Below, piece after piece: positions 40,818 to 48,036 of a stretch of 64,000 nt of DNA. This DNA comes from a virus. Within the stretch, counting starts at the first letter, position 1. Each line of letters begins with the position of its first letter. The stretch lies in IMG/VR virus record IMGVR_UViG_3300023273_000812, positions 1 through 64,000 of that record. The stretch is one strand, 5' to 3'. The position numbers and the translations under genes are program-made. The notes under the pieces are model-generated. The model ran no database searches. It saw only the letters and a list, made by a program, of their open reading frames with translations, and was not told where the DNA came from.

Positions 40818-41474
40818 TTGTCTACTTATGATCAATTAATGTTTGTGTATAAGGGCTTAAGGGAGGATTACATCCGAACAAAAGCCCTTATTGATACACA
40901 TAAAAAACAACATGAAGAGTTGTTGGAACAAGTTTTAGATCTAAAACATCGAACAGATATATTAGATAAAACTTGTTCTGTTCTTCGTGGTTTAATTGAC
41001 CATGAAATGGTAGCCAATATAACAACAGCGGAAACATTATTAACAGAAGGATTACAACATATCTTTGACGACTTAAATCTAAGTGTACGAGCGGACACTA
41101 GTATACAAAGAGGTAAAGTGTCTGTAGACTTTGTAACAGTACAAGAACATACTACTGGCATGATAACAGAAGGTAGTTCTATGGATGTTTATGGTGGTTC
41201 TGTATCTACAGTACAATCCACTCTACTAAGGATTGTTGTACTAACAAGAAGAAGTTTACGACCTTTATTGTTATTGGATGAAAGTTTATCGGCAGTGGCT
41301 GAAAGGTATGTTCCAAGAGTAGGAAACTTTTTAAGAACACTGTCAGAAAAGTTAAACTTAGACATTCTAGTGGTAACACATAATCCAACATTAGTAGAGC
41401 AAGCGGATGTTGCTTATAGGATTAAAAAAATAAAAGGTTCGGCTACTTTCACAAAAATAGGGCGTTCACAATGA
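40818..41474 (+). CDS. sbcC: SbcC/Rad50 C-terminal half (signature, Walker B, H-loop)
   Basis: A 218-residue protein starting at a TTG at 40818 (TGGAGAAC upstream, directly after the clamp stop). Residues 12-75 are coiled coil. The rest is the C-terminal lobe of an SMC/Rad50 ATPase: signature YGGSVSTVQ (126-130), Walker B LLLLDESLSAV (150-160, D154, E155) and H-loop VVTHNP (H188). There is no Walker A and no hook cysteine pair. It is complementary to the N-half at 16629-17801 on the other strand. The coiled coil is much shorter than in the N-half, so pairing geometry is unclear. The operon also holds the clamp and zinc proteins. Confidence 0.87.
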   Translation: MSTYDQLMFVYKGLREDYIRTKALIDTHKKQHEELLEQVLDLKHRTDILDKTCSVLRGLIDHEMVANITTAETLLTEGLQHIFDDLNLSVRADTSIQRGKVSVDFVTVQEHTTGMITEGSSMDVYGGSVSTVQSTLLRIVVLTRRSLRPLLLLDESLSAVAERYVPRVGNFLRTLSEKLNLDILVVTHNPTLVEQADVAYRIKKIKGSATFTKIGRSQ

Positions 41475-41887
41475 AAACCGATGGTGAAATAAAACAACGA
41501 TTAAAACAAATTCGTTTCCGAACTATTAAAAAAGAAATTGAAAACCTACTTAAAAGAACCGCTTCTAACTGTAGGTTTAACTACTTATTAAAACCACAAG
41601 GACAAGACACTACTCAGTTATGTGATATGTTAGAAGGTGGTGTTTATATTTGTAAGTGTCCAGATTACAATACACATATATGTGATACTCGTTTTTCTCA
41701 AGAGGACCCGGCTGTAAAATGTCCTTACTTTGACACTAGACACAACAAGGACTTAATTAAACAATCTTTATCTGGTTTCTTTGACAATGCCCCCGTAGAA
41801 GAAATCTTAGTAAGATTTCCACAGATAGCTACCCTGTTATGGGTGTTACAAGAAGACGATGTAAAACCTACAACAGAAGAAGACTAA
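41471..41887 (+). CDS. Cysteine-rich zinc-binding protein
   Basis: A 138-residue protein, ATGA overlap with the upstream stop. The N-terminal half is basic and helical. The centre has eight cysteines in pairs (NCRFNYL, TQLCDML, YICKCPDYN, HICDTRF, VKCPYF), resembling uncharacterised phage proteins of the NCxYN...C...CP-F type. Probably one or two metal sites. It precedes the primase by one gene; a zinc-domain partner for the Toprim primase is possible but not shown. Confidence 0.75.
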   Translation: MKTDGEIKQRLKQIRFRTIKKEIENLLKRTASNCRFNYLLKPQGQDTTQLCDMLEGGVYICKCPDYNTHICDTRFSQEDPAVKCPYFDTRHNKDLIKQSLSGFFDNAPVEEILVRFPQIATLLWVLQEDDVKPTTEED

Positions 41888-42399
41888 TGTTATTACAAGT
41901 TATTCAAATGAAGACACCCCAACCTCCTATTATGTTTGAATGCGGTGTGGATCAACAATTAGATGGACCTTACTTAGTTAGTTCGACGAAAGACTTTATA
42001 TGGGTAAACAGACAGTTCCCAGGTAATCTATTAAGAGCCGCTACTAGGCAAGGGTCTATAAACGAGTTGTTTATGGACATTGTTTTTAAGTGTAAAGAAA
42101 TGTCCCTACAATCCCAATGGGGTTCTTGTTTGGAATATAACAACACTAATATACAGGATCGTTTACAACAGGTACAAGAGTACTTTAACTACTTTGGTTT
42201 TACAGAGTTTGATGTTTATACAAACGAAACAGTAAACGATGTTAACAGTACCCTAGTAAGTTGGGTACCTGAAAAGTATATAGTTGTGACACCCAAGGAT
42301 AAAACATACTTAGGCACTGTTTATAACTTTAACTCAAACTTAAATGGTGTAGTTGTACATAATCCTTCTAGGGGTATTTGTATCTTATATCCAGAGTAA
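41887..42399 (+). CDS. Hypothetical protein
   Basis: A 170-residue protein from the ATG at 41887, which overlaps the upstream TAA by one base; a frame from 41839 is a read-in. Alpha/beta sequence (YLVSSTKDFIWVNRQFPGNL, VSWVPEKYIVVTPKDKTYLG) with no recognised motif. Located between the zinc protein and the primase in the replication operon. Confidence 0.75.
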   Translation: MLLQVIQMKTPQPPIMFECGVDQQLDGPYLVSSTKDFIWVNRQFPGNLLRAATRQGSINELFMDIVFKCKEMSLQSQWGSCLEYNNTNIQDRLQQVQEYFNYFGFTEFDVYTNETVNDVNSTLVSWVPEKYIVVTPKDKTYLGTVYNFNSNLNGVVVHNPSRGICILYPE

Positions 42400-42402
42400 T
42401 AC

Positions 42403-43113
42403 ATGAGAGAGTGGTTGTTAAACGCTATTAAGGATTTAACCTTACCGGAAGAAGCTTTAGGTTATGTTTTAGGTAGAGGTTTACCTTATACACTTGTACA
42501 GGAACTAAAAATAGGTGTGTGGAAAACACAAACGGAAAGAGCCCCAGACTCGGACTTTCATACTAATGGTGTGATGGGTCATCGTTTACATGGTATGTTG
42601 TGTATTCCTATCTACTCTCCTAGAGGTGTGTTAATAGGCTGTGAGTTTCGTAATATGGAAGAGAAACTTGTTCGTAAGTATTACTTACCTGATGTTAAGT
42701 GGAATCCAGCTTTTGTAGGTATGTGTCCTAGTGTGTTTGAAGGAATTTGTAAGGGTTATGATGTGTGGTTGGTAGAAGGTGTGTTTGATCTAAGTATCCT
42801 AAAAGCCTTACCTAAAAATCATGTGTGTCTAGCGATGGGTGGTGCTAGAGTAACTCCTACACAAGTAAAGTTCTTACAAAGGTTTATACGACCTAAGGCT
42901 ACTGTACATATATGTTTTGATATGGATGAAACAGGTAGAAAGTTAAGTGCTGGATATAAAAATGATCAGGGAAAACTAATTTGGGGTCTAAAACAGAAAC
43001 TGGATACAGTACATATAAACACTAGGTTGGTTACTTACTTTGGAGGTAAAGATCCTGGTGAAATATGGGAAAGTGGTGGAACACTAGCCCTTAAAAAATC
43101 CTTTAACTTATAA
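42403..43113 (+). CDS. DnaG-like Toprim primase (no zinc domain)
   Basis: A 236-residue protein. Toprim motifs: VWLVEGVFDLSILKAL (catalytic Glu) and HICFDMDETGRK (DxD). The N-terminal about 100 residues (LGRGLPYTLVQELKIGVWKT, LCIPIYSPRGVLIGCEFRN) match the DnaG RNA-polymerase-domain N-lobe. The CHC2 zinc finger and helicase-binding domain of full DnaG are missing, so zinc recognition may be supplied in trans by the protein at 41471. It would make RNA primers at the phage fork. Four bases follow the upstream stop. Confidence 0.87.
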   Translation: MREWLLNAIKDLTLPEEALGYVLGRGLPYTLVQELKIGVWKTQTERAPDSDFHTNGVMGHRLHGMLCIPIYSPRGVLIGCEFRNMEEKLVRKYYLPDVKWNPAFVGMCPSVFEGICKGYDVWLVEGVFDLSILKALPKNHVCLAMGGARVTPTQVKFLQRFIRPKATVHICFDMDETGRKLSAGYKNDQGKLIWGLKQKLDTVHINTRLVTYFGGKDPGEIWESGGTLALKKSFNL

Positions 43114-43130
43114 TCTTTGGAGATTAAAAA

Positions 43131-43589
43131 ATGTCTGCTACTATTTGGAAAGCACGAGAAGAAATTGTGTCTGATGTACACACCCTAATTCATAATAATC
43201 ACCCACACTTATCTTACTTGGTAGATGAGATCTGTGTAGTGTTTCGGGAAAAGGCTACTATGTCTGGTGGTCAAACAGTCTTTGGTAAAGTAACTAAATG
43301 TTCTGACTTGATTAACGCTATGTCTGGTACAGATTACCAGTTGATTATGGAGTTGGCTGCAGATACTTGGACTAACGACTTAGATACACACGCACAAGAA
43401 GCATTGTTGGACAGTTTGTTGTGTTCTATTCATGTAGAAGAGAATCCTAAAACTGGTGACATGAAAATTAAAATCTTGAAGCCAGACATTATGGCACATC
43501 GTTCTAACATTGAGAAATATGGTATGTGGATGCCTAAACAAGAAGACTTGGACTTAGATAACTTAGAGGAAGTTGAAGAACAAGGTTAA
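43131..43589 (+). CDS. Putative phage metallopeptidase-fold protein, motif lost
   Basis: A 152-residue acidic protein with GGAG before the ATG. The C-terminal half (QEALLDSLLCSIHVEENPKT...LKPDIMAHRSNIEKYGMW) resembles a phage putative-metallopeptidase family whose active site is HELxH and which ends near YGxW. At the HELxH position the sequence reads DSLLC, so the metal-binding histidines are absent. It may be a structural derivative. Last gene before the terminator at 43613-43641. Confidence 0.6.
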   Translation: MSATIWKAREEIVSDVHTLIHNNHPHLSYLVDEICVVFREKATMSGGQTVFGKVTKCSDLINAMSGTDYQLIMELAADTWTNDLDTHAQEALLDSLLCSIHVEENPKTGDMKIKILKPDIMAHRSNIEKYGMWMPKQEDLDLDNLEEVEEQG

Positions 43590-43612
43590 TAATAGGTTGT
43601 TTATCTTGTATT

Positions 43613-43641
43613 AAAAGGAGAGTGATACACTCTCCTTTTTT
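43613..43641 (+). terminator. Rho-independent terminator
   Basis: A 12-base perfect stem (AAAAGGAGAGTG / CACTCTCCTTTT) followed by TTAGG, 24 bases past the stop at 43589. Confidence 0.9.
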
Positions 43642-43652
43642 AGGTTTAAGTT

Positions 43653-44687
43653 ATGGTAGATAGTAAGACAGTAGTAAAACGATATATACTCAGACAAGCG
43701 GCTTTACAGGCCTATACAGAAGCCACACAGTCTAGGTACGCTTTTAATAGTAGACAGGCCCGTAAAGTAAGACAAGAGTTTACAGTAGAGGTGTTTGAAG
43801 CTTTTACTTATCCTTTTTTAAAGAAGGCTGTAGATAAGTTTACAATCAAGGATGTGGTTAAAAAGGTTAAAGACATCTGGTTGGCTTTTCAAAAAGTTCC
43901 TAAGTATTGGGAACAGTTTAAAAGTATGTTAGGTATTACAGCTAAAAACCTTATTACATTCACAGCACAGTTACCTAAAAAGATTATAGAGTTTTTCAAA
44001 AACGGATATAAAGGGTTTACAGATGTTGTTAAACAGATGCAAAGTAAACTGTCCGAGTTTATGAAGGTGTTTAATGCTATAAGTAGTAACATTACTCCCT
44101 TTAACTTATTAATGGAAAAGGCTACAACATACCTAAAAGAATCCCCAGTCGGTAAACAGGTTATTGGTGTGTTAGACAACGGCAAGAAGAAAGCCGAAGA
44201 CTTCCTTAGTAACATTAAGTTTAAAAGTGGTAATACTGGCTTAGACTTAATGAAAGATATACTGAATACTTTTCTAGATGGTAAGGTATCCAATACAGTA
44301 GGTATACCTTTAAAGGCTTACATTTTCTTTGACATCTGGATTAGTGTGGCCGAGTTGTCTTGGGATTATACTGGAATCGTTAAAGGTATGTTAGGTCTTT
44401 TATCTTGGAGAGACTTGTTAGGAACACTACCTGAAAGTGGTGTGGGTTACTTAGTAAATAAGTTTCTAGGTTTCGCCTTCCCTGGTTTTGCTATTTTTAA
44501 AGGATACTCTTTGTTGACAAAGATAACAGGTAATCGTTTGATGTTAGTAATACCTGTGTTCCAAATTATTTACTTAATTAAAAATAAGTTAATAGCCATA
44601 GGCTCTTCCGTTATTAAGTTCTTTTGGGATAAGATGGGTATCCCAGACTTTAAGGACAAAGGATTGCCGGAAACAATAAGTTTGTAA
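43653..44687 (+). CDS. Hydrophobic amphipathic protein, possible membrane-active virion protein
   Basis: A 344-residue basic protein. The N-terminal 40 residues (YILRQAALQAYTEATQSRYA) are a basic amphipathic helix. The middle consists of long Lys/Phe-rich helices (LPKKIIEFFKNGYKGFTDVV). The C-terminal third has three hydrophobic stretches (IFFDIWISVAEL, FLGFAFPGFAIF, LMLVIPVFQIIYLI) able to span or insert in a membrane. No enzymatic motif. It sits between the primase operon and dnaX. A channel-forming or DNA-ejection role is conceivable; uncertain. Confidence 0.7.
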   Translation: MVDSKTVVKRYILRQAALQAYTEATQSRYAFNSRQARKVRQEFTVEVFEAFTYPFLKKAVDKFTIKDVVKKVKDIWLAFQKVPKYWEQFKSMLGITAKNLITFTAQLPKKIIEFFKNGYKGFTDVVKQMQSKLSEFMKVFNAISSNITPFNLLMEKATTYLKESPVGKQVIGVLDNGKKKAEDFLSNIKFKSGNTGLDLMKDILNTFLDGKVSNTVGIPLKAYIFFDIWISVAELSWDYTGIVKGMLGLLSWRDLLGTLPESGVGYLVNKFLGFAFPGFAIFKGYSLLTKITGNRLMLVIPVFQIIYLIKNKLIAIGSSVIKFFWDKMGIPDFKDKGLPETISL

Positions 44688-44691
44688 ATAA

Positions 44692-44723
44692 TCCTAGTAT
44701 TGTTGACACGCATATAGTATATA
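44692..44723 (+). promoter_or_regulatory. Putative phage promoter of the dnaX operon
   Basis: TCCTAGTAT, 15 bases, AGTATATA, 25 bases before the ATG at 44749. A TTGACA at 44703-44708 lies between the boxes and could alternatively serve as a host -35. Confidence 0.5.
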
Positions 44724-44748
44724 TGTACAACAAGATTAGGAGATAGCT

Positions 44749-46119
44749 ATGGCTTTAGACACAAAGTACAGACCACGAAATTATGTAGATGTTTTAGGAC
44801 AAGAATCTAGTACTGCTGTTTTAAAACAGTTTGTGAAAGAAGGAAAAGGCTTTCACCAGTCTTATGTGTTTTGTGGTCAACATGGTTCTGGTAAAACAAC
44901 AATGGGTCGTATTCTAGCCCGTGCTTTATTGTGTTCTAATCCTGTAGAAGGTGAACCTTGTAATGAGTGCGAATCCTGTAATACCTTTCTAAGTGGTGGT
45001 GTACACGCTAACTTTGAAGAGTTAGATGCTGCTACTAGATCAGGTAAGGCTGACTTAGCACAAATTATAGAAGAACTTAACTACGCTTCCTTTTCAGGTA
45101 AAAGAAAGATTTACTTGTTCGACGAGTCCCATCGTTTATCTAAACAGGCCTTAGATGCGTTATTAAAACCGATGGAAGACACAATAGAAGGAAGTGAAGA
45201 CAAAAGACTTATCTGTATTTTCTGTACAACAGAACCAGAGAAAATGGTATCTACTATCTTCTCTAGATGTGCTCCAGCGTTTGTTATTAAAGCCGTAGAC
45301 GCAGAAGGTATTGCTGAACGATTGGCTTATGTGTGTGAACAAGAGAGTATTAACTATACTATAGATTCCTTAGTAACAATAGCGGAAGTAGCAGAGTGTC
45401 ACATTAGAGACTGTTTAAAAATGGTTGAAGGTGTGTCTATGTTAGGGGACATTAATAAGCAGACAGTTACTCAGTACTTACAGATAGGTGCTAATGATTA
45501 TATTGTGGACACACTTTTAAACATTGGTGTGGATCTAAATCAATGTGTACAGAATACAGATTTACTATCTAAAGAAGTTTCTCCAAGTGTTGCATATGAA
45601 AGATTAGCAGATTGTTGTATGGTGGCTTATCGTAAGTTTTTAGGTGTGGGTAAAGTTCCTAAACAATGGGAGGAGTCCAAGATAGAGGAACTATCTAAGA
45701 AGGGTGAACAGTTATTAACATTGTCTATGAAGTTTGCTGCTCCAATACATAAACCTAGTAAACAAACATTGGTGTTAGATATAGCAATGTGTCATTATGG
45801 AGATAAGTTCCAAGTCCCAGATAATTGTGTTACAATAAACTTTAATAACAGTGGTGCTAAATCTTCTACTAATGAGCATAAAAAATCAACAGTAGAAAAG
45901 ATAAATGTAAGTAATATACAAAGTGAGGTTGTTAAAACAGACAAGCCAGTAAAGGGTCAGGTAAGTCAGTCTTTAACTCCTACAGGTGTCTGGGTAGACC
46001 CTAGAGCCATAAAAAGTATAAATACACAAAAAAGAATCACTAACGGGTTAGCACCTAATGAGTTTAGATCGATACTACTGTATCATCTGCGGAGACAAAT
46101 AGATGGAGAGAGATGGTAA
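44749..46119 (+). CDS. dnaX: DNA polymerase III gamma/tau-like clamp-loader ATPase
   Basis: A 456-residue AAA+ protein. N-terminus LDTKYRPRNYVDVLGQ is the classic DnaX start; Walker A CGQHGSGKTTMGR (about 43-55), a zinc module (C-x8-C-x2-C-x2-C in LCSNPVEGEPCNECESC), Walker B KIYLFDESHRLS, and sensor/arginine finger TIFSRCAP. A collar domain and a linker of about 100 residues (370-456) follow; this may bind a polymerase or helicase as tau does. AGGAG precedes the ATG. With delta, delta-prime and beta it completes a bacterial-type clamp loader. Overlaps the NusG-like gene by 17 bases. Confidence 0.93.
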   Translation: MALDTKYRPRNYVDVLGQESSTAVLKQFVKEGKGFHQSYVFCGQHGSGKTTMGRILARALLCSNPVEGEPCNECESCNTFLSGGVHANFEELDAATRSGKADLAQIIEELNYASFSGKRKIYLFDESHRLSKQALDALLKPMEDTIEGSEDKRLICIFCTTEPEKMVSTIFSRCAPAFVIKAVDAEGIAERLAYVCEQESINYTIDSLVTIAEVAECHIRDCLKMVEGVSMLGDINKQTVTQYLQIGANDYIVDTLLNIGVDLNQCVQNTDLLSKEVSPSVAYERLADCCMVAYRKFLGVGKVPKQWEESKIEELSKKGEQLLTLSMKFAAPIHKPSKQTLVLDIAMCHYGDKFQVPDNCVTINFNNSGAKSSTNEHKKSTVEKINVSNIQSEVVKTDKPVKGQVSQSLTPTGVWVDPRAIKSINTQKRITNGLAPNEFRSILLYHLRRQIDGERW

Positions 46120-46642
46120 AACTTGGGTAATCCTTCAGTTAACTCCTTATGGGGAAGCCTTAGCTGAAAAGGGTGAACTGTATTCCAAACTTCGTAGGAG
46201 TATTCCTAGGGAAAAGGAAATCTTTATACCATACCATCGAATAAACTTCCAAGGAAAAATTACAAAGTTAAATGTGTTAGAGGGTTATTGTTTTGTAGAA
46301 TCGGGTCTACCAGAAAATGATTACTTTAACTTTGGCTTAGAAAATTACATTGAAGATGTTTTACATAGTAAAAGTAGTAAGAGAGGTCCTATTACTTTAC
46401 AGACTGTAAGGGATGTAGATGTGCAAAAATTAAAAGACAGTCTACAAGAAATGCTAAGCCAAGACTTACAAGAAGATATGAGTGTAACTATTACAAGTGG
46501 TATCTACAAAGGTTTAGAGGGTAAGGTTGTAGGCTTTACAGAAGATAGGGGTGAGGCTTTTATTTATATAAGTTTAAGATCTTTAAAAGCCATCCGAACT
46601 GTTCCTACAATACTTTTAACTACGGAGGTAGAGGATGTCTAA
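46103..46642 (+). CDS. NusG-like transcription factor (NGN + KOW)
   Basis: A 179-residue protein. Residues 5-70 match an NGN domain (WVILQLTPYGEALAEKGELY, EIFIPYHRI, LEGYCFVES). Residues about 128-155 are a KOW motif (VTITSGIYKGLEGKVVGF) followed by ISLRSLKAIRTVP. NusG proteins bind the RNA polymerase clamp and modulate pausing and termination; a phage paralogue could act as an antiterminator like RfaH. GGAG precedes the ATG within the dnaX end. Followed with eight-base overlap by a sigma-like HTH gene, so both form a transcription module behind dnaX. Confidence 0.82.
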   Translation: MERDGKTWVILQLTPYGEALAEKGELYSKLRRSIPREKEIFIPYHRINFQGKITKLNVLEGYCFVESGLPENDYFNFGLENYIEDVLHSKSSKRGPITLQTVRDVDVQKLKDSLQEMLSQDLQEDMSVTITSGIYKGLEGKVVGFTEDRGEAFIYISLRSLKAIRTVPTILLTTEVEDV

Positions 46643-47240
46643 GTATTGGAGTAACTTTGTATATTTTGACAGCCATGACTTTGAAGGAATGTTTTCCAAC
46701 GAAGACGGTATACATAACTTTCCTACATACAGTGAAGTCTTAGACGAAGACTCCCAAGAGAAATTAGATAGTATTAGGGAAGTGTTAGAAGAATTACCAC
46801 CAAGGGAAGCCGATTTTATTGACTTGTACTTTTTTAAAAAAGTAACACAGTTGGGTATAGCAGACTTGTTTGGTGTTTCTCAACCTACAGTATGTTATAG
46901 GTTAGCTAAAGCCGCTAAAAGATTAAGTTACATAATTAACACACCAAACTATCCTATTAGTAGTGTGGAAGAAGACTTGAGGGGTGTGTTAACAGACGAG
47001 TTGGACATTAATATAATGTTGTTAATGTTACAAAAAACTTGTCAGTCAGAAGTAGCCCGAGAATTAAATGTTTCACAAGGATTAGTTCGTTATAGGTTTA
47101 TGCGTAACTTAAAACAAATTAAAAACTTTAAGGATTTAGATAAAACCATACAGTGTTTAGAGCATGTGTCTAATCACTTTAACATTCTAAAAGACACTAA
47201 CAGATCAAAACTAGAAGAGTCTATTACTTATTCCTTATAA
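46635..47240 (+). CDS. Sigma region 4-like HTH protein
   Basis: A 201-residue protein, GGAGG before the ATG. Residues about 40-100 (LEELPPREADFIDLYFFKKV, LGIADLFGVSQPTVCYRLAK) match sigma region 4: a helix ending in a P-R/x-E-x-D motif, then HTH. A second HTH follows (TCQSEVARELNVSQGLVRYR). Region 2 is not evident, so it may be a partial sigma, an anti-sigma-type appropriator or a late-gene activator. Its position with the NusG paralogue suggests control of phage transcription. Confidence 0.75.
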   Translation: MSKYWSNFVYFDSHDFEGMFSNEDGIHNFPTYSEVLDEDSQEKLDSIREVLEELPPREADFIDLYFFKKVTQLGIADLFGVSQPTVCYRLAKAAKRLSYIINTPNYPISSVEEDLRGVLTDELDINIMLLMLQKTCQSEVARELNVSQGLVRYRFMRNLKQIKNFKDLDKTIQCLEHVSNHFNILKDTNRSKLEESITYSL

Positions 47241-47288
47241 CAATAAATACTTTATACATTACATAGTGTGTCAGTAAAAAGGATTGTT

Positions 47289-47594
47289 ATGGATAAATCT
47301 TCTACCAAAAGAGTACTAATGGCCCGTAGTGTGGCTACACAATGGTTACAAAAACATAGTTCGGCTGAGTACAGACTGCATGTGTATCCTACATTAGGCA
47401 CAGCACAAACTTTACCTTCGTGGTTAAAAGCTTTTAGGGATGGTAAGTCTAAGTTTGGTAGTTTACAATCTTTTGATTTTGCTGTTGAAATTGGTAGTGA
47501 TTCCTTTTGTATTCGTAGTCGTGACAAGGATAGCCTCATAACTTTAAATGCTAAGTTAGAAGAGATGGGTCACGAAACCTCAGGTGTTTGGTAA
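47289..47594 (+). CDS. Small protein with N-terminal basic helix
   Basis: A 101-residue protein from the ATG at 47289 (AAAGG upstream); the frame is open from 47268. The N-terminus (STKRVLMARSVATQWLQKHS) is a basic amphipathic helix of the type seen on several leader-bearing proteins here, including VARRY at 63271. The body is alpha/beta (LHVYPTLGTAQTLPSWLKAF, SFDFAVEIGSDSFCIRSRDK). No motif recognised. First gene of a leader-rich cluster. Confidence 0.72.
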   Translation: MDKSSTKRVLMARSVATQWLQKHSSAEYRLHVYPTLGTAQTLPSWLKAFRDGKSKFGSLQSFDFAVEIGSDSFCIRSRDKDSLITLNAKLEEMGHETSGVW

Positions 47595-47595
47595 G

Positions 47596-48024
47596 ATGGC
47601 TGTTTCATTAGTACAATCCGAGTTTACTTACCAAAGTGGTACAGCACCTACTTTGTATATGTTTACTATTGTATCTGATCTTAGTGGTACATTAAGTGTT
47701 CGAGATATACAAGACCCTTATGGTTTTATTATCTCTCCTTATACACAGATACCTAAATCAGTAACTGACGACATACAAAGTGCTATGTTGCAAGTGGAGG
47801 GTCTTTTGAGTAGTACAAGTGCTTTTAATGGTAGTGTTAACTTTGTAGGAGAGACTACAAAAGTTATCACTTTCCCAAGTGTACAACCTAACCTAAATTA
47901 CAGGGTTCATTTAACAAGTGATATATTCGCACCTTTCAAAGTTACAAGTAAAACACTTACAAGTTTCACTATCGAATGTGGTGCGGAAATTACAGCCACT
48001 GTTTCGTTCGATGTTTTTATTTAA
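47596..48024 (+). CDS. Virion protein with fibre-type C-terminal beta domain
   Basis: A 142-residue protein from the ATG at 47596, one base after the preceding stop; the frame is open from 47584. The C-terminal half (FPSVQPNLNYRVHLTSDIFA, SKTLTSFTIECGAE) is a beta-sandwich segment similar to the C-terminus of the protein at 61251-62714 (FPQSDTNYVVLVESPD, SKTVNSFTIVSD). Such domains occur at tips of phage tail or head fibres. Likely structural. Confidence 0.72.
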   Translation: MAVSLVQSEFTYQSGTAPTLYMFTIVSDLSGTLSVRDIQDPYGFIISPYTQIPKSVTDDIQSAMLQVEGLLSSTSAFNGSVNFVGETTKVITFPSVQPNLNYRVHLTSDIFAPFKVTSKTLTSFTIECGAEITATVSFDVFI

Positions 48025-48036
48025 CAAGGATAAGTT

